Positions 21,933-33,500 of a DNA stretch of 64,000 bases are shown one piece after another (position 1 is the stretch's first letter; the number at the start of each line of letters is the position of its first letter). A model generated the notes under the pieces. The model had not been told where the DNA came from, searched no databases, and saw nothing but the letters and a program-made list of their open reading frames with translations. The translations under genes were made by a program, and so were the position numbers. The stretch is from Gymnopilus junonius (Eukaryota; Basidiomycota; Agaricomycetes; Agaricales; Galerinaceae), in assembly GCA_015501075.1 (NCBI GenBank), contig JADNYJ010000201.1:1-64000 (forward strand). Direction: 5' to 3'.

Positions 21933-23819
21933 ATGGAAGATCTACTTGCTTGCAGTTCAGATCATTCAACTTACTGCGAACGTGCCAAGGCTGCCAACTT
22001 GGGATTCCAGAATAAGTGAGGAAAATATAGTTTTATTTGAGAGCTATAATGCTGATTCAGCGCCTTTAGCACGTCTGGTGTAGCCAGCGACAAAGATTGT
22101 CTCCATAGACTCGACAACGACACTCTCCTCCAAATCTTTGACAAGCTCCGGCCCCAGGGTTACCTCCGTTCTCTGTCTGTCACATGTAAATGGGTCCGGA
22201 CGTCATGCGCGCCAACACTTTTCAGCGAGTGTTCTGTTAAGTCGAAGGAACTTTCATCTGGGAGGTCTCACTTCCTTCCGGAATCGTTGTGGTACTATGT
22301 TCGGTGTGTTTTTAAGCTTGATTTTAACTGATTTCCGGCACTAATGGCATTCCACACCTCAGCACCCTGAGACTTAACGAGTATTTTCTCCGATTGAATG
22401 CAAGTCGAGACTGGGTGACCGGTCTGTGGGGGTTTCCTCCTGCTGAGTCCCGCGAGGATATAAAGATGGAAAAGGAGGCCTTAGCACTTGAATCACGCGC
22501 AGGCTCATTCCTAGAAGAGGCTCTAAAGCATTTGCCATCCTTGCACACCGTTATTGTCGATAACGAGAGTATGATGGCGACGACCGGTCCAGACAAGGCG
22601 GGAATTCCGTTACCTGTCATTCTAGCTATTCTCTCGGTTCCACAGGTCCAGTGTTTTAAGGTCTCTGGCTATTTGTACCACCCCGTGGACCCTTCTCCCG
22701 CACGTCGGCGCCTCGCTCTCTCCAACCTCACGTCTTTCATATATGACATCCCAATCTTTCGTATGCAGCCGCGCACCTTCTCGTCAGAGGGTGCCCTGCT
22801 CAACCTCATCATCCCTGCGCTCCGGCTTTCCCTGGAGAAGTTAGTGCTCCCAGTAGAGACCGCTCCGCTGCAGAAGATGTATATGGAGGAATGGCCTAGT
22901 CTGCGCGTCCTCACTCTCTATGGCCAACGTCGAACGGTCGTGAAGCCATGTATCCCATATATCACCATCCTCGCCCGCATGCCCAAACTTCAATCTCTCA
23001 ACCTTTTCTTTGCCAATCCATGGAATATCGATCCGCAGGCCATCTGGCCGCAGGGCTTCTCTATGAGTTTCCCTTGGCCAGAGCTTCAACAATTGACCGT
23101 CACCCAACCACATGCGGGTGACGTGCTTTGGGCACACCTCCCTGAGAGTTTGCGGACACTTTCACTCCGTTGTTGGCCACGTCATTGGGAACAGGAAGCT
23201 TTAAGACGCCCATACCGATACCTCTCCCCGCTGCATCAGGCAGAAGTTCATTGGCATACACCGCTTCTATCTTCGTCCGATATGCTCCACATCCTACAAC
23301 AATGTCAGACACCCTTTCTTGACCACCTTGATATTGAGTATCAGATTGATAATCAGGAGGCTGCGCTTTTGCAGCATATCAGCTCTGTATTCCCTTTGCT
23401 CAAGGTATTAAAAATAAGTCGGTATCAACACCCGGCCATAATGATGCTCCCTCTAGTAGGTTCATTCTATCACTTGCACTTGAATGTTACTCATAATGAA
23501 ATTTCAGACAGATATTGTAAATGCATTGGTGCCCCTCAAGGCCATTTGCACACTATATTTGTATGCTGATGAACTGCCTTCTTATTTCTGTGTGGGGAAG
23601 CAAGAGGTGGCATCTTGCAATGATCTTCTTGTTCAAGATCTCACAAGAAACATGAGTAAGACACTTGAGGTCATCTATGTTTCCTTTGGCCATCATCTAC
23701 AAAGAGATTGGAGGGAATTCAAGATCATCCGAGCTTTTTGTAATAATACCAAGTCTGACATAATGTTCACTGTAGAACATTGTGCTGATTCTGTTCTTGG
23801 ACTTTTATCTGTGCTATGA
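21933..23819 (+). CDS. F-box protein, copy A (intact)
   Basis: Predicted F-box protein of about 573 residues. The inferred exons are 21933-22015, 22070-22303, 22363-23455 and 23508-23819, all in phase. Exon 1 supplies the ATG (MEDLLACSS); the F-box sits at the start of exon 2 (LHRLDNDTLLQIFDKLRPQGYLRSLSVTCKWVR). The remaining 450 residues are leucine-rich, with motifs such as LRLSLEKLVLPVE, MYMEEWPSLRVLTLYGQ and LPESLRTLSLRCW, matching Agaricomycete F-box proteins that act as SCF adaptors. Compared with copy B the first acceptor of intron 2 reads CCGG instead of CCAG, so the model uses the next AG 24 bases downstream, which keeps phase. Substrate unknown. Confidence 0.7.
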
Positions 23820-23917
23820 TTGGTGAAGAGTGGCACTAACTAGAAAGATGTGGAGATTGCACAAATTCTTTCCAGGACAGTAATTAGTAATCATATACTA
23901 TATACAGCATATATGCA

Positions 23918-26412
23918 TTATTCAAATGTGGGTAAGGTGTGGTTATCTGGTGTCAACTGGGCTAGACGAACATAGTTTCCTTGGGGTGAATTGAACAGTC
24001 CAACAATCATTGTCTGAAACCATTTCTGCAAAACAAATTTTTCCAAAGGATGATCAGTAGATAGAGCTTAGGATACAATAACAACTTACAATTCCTAGAA
24101 CTCCAACTGACATTCTTTTTGTTGGGCCTAAAAGGCCCTCTCTGACACCGTTATGATTAACGTAGACAAATGGCCTAATGTTCCCAGTGACAGTGACATG
24201 TTGTTTGGACATTCCCTCAAAAATATACTTGACACGATAATTTTGAAGATCAAAATCATCAGGAATTGTGAAATAAGGAGCCTCATCATTCAGAATTGTA
24301 GGCCTCCTATTGAACAGTGAAGCCATTTGCTCAATCATGTCTGGAGAAAGATAAGACATGCTTGATCCTATATTATCCAAAATTGCTTTAACAGGCAAAG
24401 AAACAATAGGATTTCAGCAGATGCTCACCAGTATCCAGGATTACATCAATAGGTTCTTCCTGTCCACTGCTACCCACATGAGCAATAATCTTTTGGTCTT
24501 TCCATCCTGATGGCAACCACTCCTGAAGAATGAGATACTTTAATCTGATAACCCACTTGCCCCACAAAAGTGCTGTCTCAATTGTGCATATTTTTGATGA
24601 TAGCTGAATGCCTTCAATACCAGGCCAAGAATTAAAGGCAATGAATCTAAAACATCTAAGTTATATTATTTAAATATAGTATAAACAAAATAATATGCTT
24701 ATGAAGGTTCTCTATTGCAGGTACTGACTTTCCAGGCTGATGGTATATGAAACAAAGGTAGATGGAGATGCCATTAGTCTGTGAGTAGTTATATCAGATT
24801 ACTGGTAAGTAACATTGGTCAGCATAAATATTTACCAGCTTGTCTGGGCCACTTTTAACAATCTCTTGAACAGCTTCAATAAAGGTAGTAGGGCCCTATT
24901 AAATAAATAATCAGATTGTCAATGACATGCACAATCTCCTAGATTCCCAGAATAGTAAATATACACACTGATAACACTGTCTTGCCATCAATTTGGAAAT
25001 GGGAGGACTGTATACTGTGTGATATAAAATAATGTTAATTAGATAAATTAAAATGTAACTACATCATGACTGAGACCACTTACTTCTGTGATCCAAGGGC
25101 AAGAGTTCCATCCATACCCTTCATTAGTGTCCCACGTTTTAAAGCAAATGCAACTGCGAGAAAATTTCCAGCAATAATACTTTCATTCATCTCAGATGCC
25201 CATGTCCCATCTAGTCCAGGGAATGAAGTGTAACTTGGCACATGAATAGTATATTGTGTTTCATATGTCACCTTGGAGAATCCAACAGCTAAATAATACC
25301 ATAGCAGTGATAAAGAGTCAAGAGTATCCACCATGACATACAGAGGCTTACCTGCACATGCATTATCTTCATACTTGATTATGCGAATTGGCTTTCCAGC
25401 CATTGTATCCGGATAAAGGCCATTAAAGTCATGCATCATGACCCCCGGGCGAAGTGCCTCACCTGCTGGCCATGCTTCAAGATGCCCACGGGAGGTAACC
25501 CTAATATAGTGCACCCCTGAGACCCAACTGATGTTGAGAAGATAGCAAGCTCAATGTCTGACCATAAATTTAGCATAAGAAGACATACCTTGTTGTAGAA
25601 CCTTTAGCATGAAAGCTGTGTATGAGATTATGACTACCACAGGACAGCATTGTAAATGCCTACCAGTGTCAATTAGTAAATCAGTATAAACTGCCTCCTT
25701 GTTGGCGGGCCTACGGATGCTAGGCTGGATAATGGTCTAAAGCCAAAAAAATGATTTAATTCAATCTACACATCAAAACAAAAAGCGAGGCTTACCAACT
25801 GTGCAAGATATCCAAATTCTTGTTGCAAAAGGTAAGTCAGTATGCACTGCAAAACTAAATTTAATATAGGGAAAAATTCACGATATTGACCACTGTCCAA
25901 TGCACCAGGCCACATGATTGAGGTGCCAGCTGAGGGCTGCTCCACCTGTACATGGCCTGAATAGCCAGTTTGCTTAAGTGAAGGCCCTTCGTCTGAGTCA
26001 GATTCATCAAGCTTCAGGTGCCACATCTCAGCCTTGATGAGCAAAATTAGAAAGAAAGAAAGCATTCATTCAAATACACGTACACTCAGATCTCCACTGG
26101 TATCGACAGCTGTTGATGTGGGTGACCAATCTGGTTCCCTATAACTTCCTGCGAGATGATCACCTGGGTCAATGTCCACAGGAGTACTGGATGCAGCCCT
26201 CGGGGAGTCTTGAACATAAGCATCGTTCTCAGCGAGGAGGTAGTGAAGGCGGTGGACGTCATAAAGGTGCTGCAGAGATGTAAGTTCAATGACGGCGATC
26301 GAAACCTCATGACAAGAACCGCGTAACTTACACGCTGTGCAGCGGACACATTCTCAGATGGTGCTGTAAGGTTGAATAAGATGAAATCTTTCTTTGCGGG
26401 GGGCGACTCCAT
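23918..26412 (-). CDS. Intron-rich A1-type aspartic protease
   Basis: This gene starts at 26412 (MESPPAKKDF) and ends at 23918 (LPTFE), with about ten or more short introns. The first catalytic motif reads YTDLLIDTG-STT-SWVSG once introns are removed. The second is VILDTG-SSMSYLSPDMI; its glycine codon is split by an intron at about 24365-24425. Both DTG triads of a pepsin-like fold are therefore present, and the C-terminus (GNYVRLAQLTPDN) fits the usual final strand. The N-terminus is hydrophilic and acidic (DESDSDEGPS), with no signal peptide or typical propeptide. That is unusual for fungal members, which are mostly secreted. The gene is clearly AT-richer than its neighbours. It may be an intracellular or unconventional protease, or the true 5' exon may be elsewhere. 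Confidence 0.65.
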
Positions 26413-27660
26413 GGTTTATGTTGAAAGTGCGTCAAGAAGGTGACTGTACCGAGAAAGAAAGGTGATATCGAGGTGATCGCCTGGCAAGAAAAGGGAGGAG
26501 GGTCATGCCCGCGATGGCTCTGATAAGAGATTCGGAAGAACCTGGGAAGAATGTAGGCGGCAGTAGTTCAATGAGGTCACCTGTCAGAGGAAATCATCAG
26601 GAAATGACACACACACATGTCCTCTGCGTCTTATTGAATTATATATTGCAGCTTCACCTTAGACTCAGCATGCTCGCGAATCCAAGCCTTTAGACTCCGT
26701 CTCTAAGTGGTACAGCACAATTTCGTATAGAACAATAGGCAACAAGAGTTGATCGACTGGAGTGGCGGAGCTCCAATCCAGTGGGATTTCTCCCAGACAA
26801 CAACCGGCCAGTGCAATCGGCTTCGAGCTTCCGCATCGCTTGGAGACAGCACACATCAACTCTTGTACTATATGGCATTGGGTGTGTTGTCTGGCAAAGT
26901 AACCGATGAGCAAGACATCGGGGAACGTGAAGGACAAAAACTTGCTCACGTCACGTAATCAGCTTGCAGTTCATGCACTCCCAAACGGTTTGACGGAACC
27001 ATATTTGTTGTAAAGCACGATTGGACGGAGGTGAGACGACCCGGAGGTAGTTGACGGAGGACTACAAGCTGAAATTTCACCAGAAAAGTTGGGTGGCGGT
27101 AGGCAGGCATTGTCCTTCTTTAGGAGTGGCGAGTGGAAGCAGAGGTAGGTACCGTAATAAATATGACTGTATGTAGCAATTAAGAGACATCAGAAAGATG
27201 AGGGGATAACTTACGAGAAAAAAAAAGTGGTGAATGCACTGCGACGTGATTGTGAGTCATGTTGAGCATTTCTCGGGGCAGACAGCTGGAAATCGTCGAC
27301 CCTATTGCCGGAAGCAACACGGGCTTCTTTGCAAGCATAAATCACGCCATTGTACCACTTCTTGATGGGGACGATGGTCGCTGGTGTCAAAGGTGGAAGG
27401 TCATCGAGTGGTGGTGATTGATCCCAGAAAAAAAAGAGGAAACCGTGTGCAGAGAAATACAATGTACCTTGATCAGACTGAAGTTGAGGGTCAAATTGTC
27501 TAGGAGCTGAAAGGAGGCCGTAAGTACAGTGAACATAATGTGGTTGGGGGGCAACGAACTGCACTGGTCTCAGAAGAGGGGGCGAGGGCGCAGAGATCGG
27601 AGATGACCAGACGGAAACGTGAAGTGTTGCAGTTGATGGTGTCGAGAAAGAGAGCCAGTG
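26413..27660. other. Intergenic region, one doubtful frame
   Basis: No gene I can name. The region holds the promoter of the aspartic protease near 26413-26500. A minus-strand frame at 27564-27211 (117 codons, starting MQFVAPQPHYVHC) is followed by a plausible GTAAGT..TACAG intron, but I do not recognise the product and its 5' end abuts the F-box fragment, so I do not call it a gene. Confidence 0.4.
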
Positions 27661-27669
27661 AAGAAAAAA

Positions 27670-27858
27670 ACTCTTTCATATATAGCATCCCAATCTTTCG
27701 TGCGCAACCTTGCGCCTTCCCGTCGGAGGGTGCACTGCTCAACTTTGTCATCCCAGCTCTTCATCTTTCCATAGAGAAACTGGTGATTCCTGTAGAGAAC
27801 GCACCACTACAGACGATGTACATGGAGGAATGGCATAGTCTGCACATCCTCACTCTCT
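27670..27858 (+). pseudogene. F-box gene fragment (copy C)
   Basis: About 190 bases matching the middle of the F-box A and B genes, starting at SFIYSIPIFRAQP and including EGALLNFVIPALHLSIEKLVIPVENAPLQ and MYMEEWHSLHILTL. The match starts and stops abruptly. No F-box or C-terminal part is present, so this is a non-functional fragment. Its 3' end at about 27858 is joined directly to sequence copied from the G3BP gene. Confidence 0.8.
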
Positions 27859-27859
27859 T

Positions 27860-28291
27860 GGGTCCTCCCGCATCCACGTTCCTCCGGCGCACCTCCTCTC
27901 GGTCGACTCACCGGCCTATCCCTTCTTCGTCTCCACCGAAATCCTTACCTGGCCGACCTCACCCCCGGTGTCCACCCACCGCCTTGATGCAGACTTGCGG
28001 TAATCGTCTTCTTAGTGCTCTCCTAGCTCTGTAATTCGAGCATGCTTTCGCGCGCGATCTCGACGATCTTGATGATGCTGAAGCGGGATGTGAGGGCGCG
28101 GTGAGGCGGGTGGATTGGTGGCAGTGAGCACCATTGCCTTGGCCATGTTTAGGTCCTTGGTGCTGGTGCTGGTGCCCAGCAGGCCCTGGCGCTGCCCGCT
28201 TTGTTGTGGCTGCTGTTGCTGCTGATGTTGCCTTTGCGGTCTCTGCGGTCTCTGAGCAGCAAGCGCAGGTGACGGAGTAACAGCACCACCA
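27860..28291 (-). pseudogene. Partial copy of the G3BP-like gene
   Basis: This block resembles about 36632-37170 of the intact G3BP-like gene, in the same orientation, with internal deletions. Shared landmarks include the GACTCACCGGCCTATCCC block, the CTTCTTCGTCTCCACCGAAATC block, the TTTCTTAGTGCTCTCC segment and the CTGCTGTTGCTGCTG glutamine tract. It covers part of the RRM and the Gln-rich linker, but frames are disrupted. It ends at about 28291, exactly where the duplicated 5' flank of F-box copy B begins. It is a pseudogene fragment made by segmental duplication or ectopic repair. Confidence 0.8.
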
Positions 28292-28625
28292 GCATTACGT
28301 AAATAGAACTAAGTCAGCGTCACTAATTTGAGCACCCCCAGCATATTGTCACTAACTTCAAGTACAGTAACTTTAGGCCACTGCTCATAAACGATACTTT
28401 GTAACCGCTGTTCTGTCAAACCTTGGCAAGTAAGTCCCTCTTTGGGTTTCTGTGGGTGCTATAGTACATTTACGACTGCAAAGACTGTGACCAAGGAGGC
28501 CATCGTTCTCCACCGCTCAAAGAACTTACATTAATGACGATAGCGGCGGGCTACTGAGCAACAGTATCACTGACGTTCCCAAGTTTGACGGTTTTTATAT
28601 CGAGAAAAAGGACATTTACTTGAAG

Positions 28626-30524
28626 ATGCGGGACTCGTCCGATTGGCATTCAACGACTAACGTTATTTACGCGGAAAGTGTCAACCCCCGATGCGACTCT
28701 GAAATCCAGATTAAGTGAGAAAAATATGGTCTTAGTTGAGATTTATAATGCTAATTCTGCCCTTTTAGCATGCCTGACATAGTTAGCACCAAAGACTGTC
28801 TCCGTAGACTGGACGACGACATTCTCCTCCAGATCTTTGACAAACTCCGGCCCCAGGGTCACCTCCGTTCTCTATCTACTATATGTAAATGGATCCGGTC
28901 GTTATGCGCGTCAATACTTTTCAGCGAGTGTTCTGTTAAGTCAAATGAACTTTCCTCTGGGAGGTCGCACTTCCTCCCAGAATCGTTGTGGTGCCATGTC
29001 CGGTGTGTTTTTAAGCTTAGTTTTTCTGATTTCCAGCACTGAGAGCATTATGCACATCAGTATTTTGAGGCTGAGTGGCTATTTTCTTCGACAGAAAGCG
29101 ATTCTCAGTTGGGGAAGGGGTGAGTGGGTTTTTCCTTACCCAGATACCATTGAGGTCATCGAGGAGGAGAAGGAGGCGCAAGCCCGTGAATTGCGCGCGG
29201 GCACATTCCTGGAAGAGGTTCTTAAATGTTTTACCATCCTTGAACACTGTCATAATCGATAATCTGAGTAATGCGGCGACGGAAGGACCAGATAAGGCGG
29301 GGGTCCCGTTGCCTGTCATTCTAGCTATACTCTCGACTCCCCAGGTCCAGCATTTCTCGGTCTCTGGCTACTTGTACCATCCTGTGGATCCCTCTCCTGC
29401 TCCTCCAACAAATCTCGATCTCGCCAACCTCACTTCTTTCATATATTATATTCCAATCCTTCGTATGCAACCTCGCACCTTCCCATCAGAGGGTGCACTA
29501 CTCAACTTCATCATCCCCGCCCTCCGGCTTTCCCTGGAGAAGTTAGTGCTCCCAGTAGAGAACGCTCCGCTGCAGAATATGTATATGGAGGAATGGCCTA
29601 GTCTGCGCGTCCTCACTCTCTATGGCCAACGTCGAACGGTCGTGAAGCCATGTATCCCATATATCACCATCCTCGCCCGCATGCCCAAACTTCAATCTCT
29701 CAAGCTTTTTTTGCCAATCCATGGAATATCGATCCGCAAGCCATTTGGCCGGAAGGTTTCCATATGAGTTTCCCTTGGCCAGAGCTTGAACAGTTGACTG
29801 TTACCCAGCCACATGCAGACGACAGGCTTTGGGCACACCTACCAGAGAGCTTGAGGGTTCTTTCGCTTCGTTGCTGGCCTCGTCATTGGGAACATCAAAT
29901 CTTAAAGCGCCAACGTGATGCTCTCTCTCCATTGTACCACGCCAGGATTCGTTGGCATACGCCACTCCTGTCATCATCTGATATGCTTCAAATATTACGA
30001 CAGTGCCAGACTCCCTTTCTCGAACACCTTGATATTGAGTATCAGATCGATAATCAGGAGGTTGAGCTTATGCAGTATATTAGTTCTGCATTCCCGGTGC
30101 TCAAGAAACTAGAAATAAGCCGGTATAAAAATGAGGCAGCAAGAACACCTCCGCTGGTGAGTCCTTGCAATGCTCATGAATACACGATACTCATGATAAG
30201 ATCTAGACAGATATTGCTCTTGCCTTGGCGCCTCTCAAAGCTATCCGTGTGTTGTGTTTGTACTTCGATGAACAATCTTCTTTGCGTGAGGTGAAACCAG
30301 AGATATTTCGGAATGACTTGGATGTTGCTGCCTACGATCTCGCAAGCAACATGGGGAAGACCCTTGAAGTTATTCACCTCTCCCTTGGGTATTACCCACA
30401 TATGGGTTGGAGCAAATTTTCAGTTGTTTGGGCCTCTCATGAAGATGCAAGCTTTGATGAAATTGCTTTACAACATCATGTTGGTAAACCTACTCTTATC
30501 CTTGATGTTTCTTCTGTGTTGTAA
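28626..30524 (+). pseudogene. F-box protein, copy B (two compensating frameshifts)
   Basis: Paralogue of the gene at 21933-23819 with the same exon plan. Exon 1 is 28626-28714, exon 2 is 28769-29002 (F-box: LRRLDDDILLQIFDKLRPQGHL), then a long exon, then a last exon starting near 30211. An extra T in AAATGTTTTACC near 29230 shifts the frame, which then stops at 29262. A missing base near 29707 (CTTTTTTTGCC against CTTTTCTTTGCC in copy A) restores the original frame. About 160 codons between are out of frame. Coding-level similarity to copy A remains high, so inactivation is recent, or both changes are homopolymer errors in the assembly. Confidence 0.7.
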
Positions 30525-33500
30525 TTAGTATAACCCAATATATTCTCGATTAGTATCAGGAAGATGCCTGGGAAACAGCATGTCAGGAGTTTGGTGTTTG
30601 TACCAGCACTACAGCTTGGCAAGGTATTTACAAGAATAACTGAAAAGGGCAAATATCCCGAAGGACAGACTACTTATAGCGGCGGGCGGCATGATATAAA
30701 GTGGTAGTGAGGACCAACACAGGTCACCGACTCAAAGTCGCTGCCCCTCCAGGCTGCCTCAGCGACGCCAAAAGATTCACCATATCAGTTGATGTGACAC
30801 TTTCCCCTAAACGACGGGCACTGAAACCAAAGACAAAAAAGAGGTCAGCAAGTGAAGCATGTAAGAATAACGGATAAATGGCCTCACTTGGGAGATCGTT
30901 ATTTCGATCAGCAGAAAGTTCGTTATGCGTTCTATTCTGCGGCTAACGCTGCTGCTCTCCAGCAAGCCCAAAGAGAAGCTGAAGAAACGATGTCTACCGG
31001 ATTGCTCGAGATGTCATCTGAAATTCGAAGGGGTGTAGTAAATCATGATGGTCGATGATCAGGGGGGTCGAAGGTGATAGAGAAATCTAATCGCCTTGGA
31101 GAGCGCAAGGTGAGAATTTCGTGGACGATAACAGTTCCTTCGGCCTCAACGACAATGTTCCAGCGAACCGCAAGAGAATCATAGTAGCATCTTATGGCTA
31201 CTCCTGGATCTGGTCCACATAACGACCCTACTCCAATCCACACTACCGCACCCATCTTTAATGTGATCAACGCCCCGCACATACTTCCTCATCTCCGTCC
31301 ACCGAGCTACGAGATCGGATCAGTCGCGAGTTTAAAGATGCCTTGATATGCTGGGCGGTTGGAAGGTAGGCGACGAATCTATTAGGTCCTCCGTACCGAT
31401 GCTCAATGTCTCTATCTCGTCGTTGGGCTGCATGGAGGCTGGACGTGCTATACTTCTTGTCGTCAATGATGGTAAGATTGCTGGAGGTCAAGCGGCAAGG
31501 CGAGAGCTTGCGTAAACGGAATGACCGTCCCAACTGTATTACGGGAACCCAAGTAACGCAACATAGTGTCACTGAATTCAACAAAGGGCGCGTTACCCCA
31601 CGAGAAGTCAGCCGTTGAAGAAAGGGACTTGGTTGCACGGAGGAGGTGCCAATGCCGAAGGCGAAGGCTGAGCCTGGGGATGTGCTAACAACATGGAGAT
31701 GGTCTCGTTGGACAGATGCGAGAGAATATGGACGGGAATGCTTCGCGTGTCGATAAGAGCAGTCAGAGTTGTTAACGCAGACGGGTAATCGTAGGCGTGG
31801 GTCTTTCACCGAATTCAAGGATTTGGATGCATTTTTAATTGGGGACTGTTGGGGACTGGCGCGGCCGAAGCCTGCAGCTGTTCTTATCCAGGAATCGGAG
31901 CACGCAGGTACGTCGCAGACATGACGATGACTGCATATAATGGATCAGTGTTCAAAAGAAGAAGAGAAAACTGAGGAGAGAAGACGTACAGGAAGAAAGG
32001 CTGCGAAGATAAAAACAAGTCTGAATGGAAAGATTGCCTAACGAGCCTTCCTTGATGATATATGCTTGTCGATGGAAGATGGAGAGTGACCACCCAGCGA
32101 AATCTGATTTTGTGATGTCTCCGTCCATATCTATCCAGACAGGAAGAAAGGGAAAAGGCAAACACTAAAGAAGACGTGCGCTTGGCCAACGTGCATTACA
32201 GCTTCAGTGTATGCGGTGGTGGATATCAATGTGGCGGAAGACGGGAGAAAGCACTGCGATTTCTTGGCCAACTTCATCGCCGGGAGTAACACCAGTACGT
32301 TCGTTTGAACGTAGGTCGCGCGGTTGTATGCTTCTTGACGAGGACGACGGTAGCTGATTGGTGATCACCACTCCAATAAGTTCGTAATCTACGCGAGTAC
32401 CCATCGAACCAGGTAGCTTCAGAGGTCGAAATCTTGCGTTACTTGGCATATCTAATGGACAATAACAAAAGAAATGGGATTGTCAGTCTGACAGTGCATT
32501 ACAACGAGATCATATCCAAGACGTACTGCAACTCGTTTACGGCCGAGCTTCCCGCCCATCCTCTGACCGTTCATCGAAGAGTTTGAAGGTGTATGTGGGT
32601 TGGCGATTCAAGATATCGAATGGACTACATTAAAAGCGCTCGAAATCCAGGGCCCTCAAAGGTGCCTAAAGGACGAAAGAAGATCATGAGCAAACATAAA
32701 TTCATAAGAAGAGAACGGACGCCTACGATAGGGAGCGAGCAAAAGAATGGTAGTGGACCGAGAAACTGGACAACGTAGCGATGTCGCTGCGGGTGGCGGA
32801 GTCGGAAGAGGCTGATAGATGAGGCAATGCATTCCTTTGCATTTATAGAAAAGCGATGTCAATATATGTGATACTCAGGATGAAGAGGAAATTTTACCTG
32901 GGAAGAAAGGAATAGAGCGCAGCTAGCCCAGTTCAGATGGGTACGGCTCCCGTAAAAGTTATCGATGAGAGCAGTTGCATCGTAGGGGCAAGCGAGATCA
33001 TTCGCGTTGCGCGACAGACGTAGGTCGAACGTGGCCTGATTTAGGGTGGGAGTACGAACATAGGGAGTAGTGTTGCACACATTCTGCAATATGATATCAT
33101 GAGAGTAAGTAGTCAGTCGTTGAGCCGCAAGAGGCGTCAAGGAAGTAGTATTACGTAAGTCAACCTGAAGTAATCAAGTCCAGGGGATCTACATAAACTA
33201 CCTCCTACGCTGTGTAAACGGCTGCTCTTCACAAACAAGGTGCTGCCAGGTAGATACGATAAACACACCCTTGACGGATGGCAGGCTCCGATGATTCCGC
33301 AGCATTGAGCCTAAACAAGGAATTGTACGAACAGTTTCTACGCTGTGTTGGAAGGTACTCAGGACAACACCAAGGAGCAGCAGTGAGCTCCTGGTAAGTA
33401 TAGCCGACTGTAGTCATTTGCGACCGTCATTCCATTGCGAAGAAGTAAAGTTTGCAGAGCCTGTTCAATGTGAACAGTGCAAGGTTCTGGGAGGAGGTCA

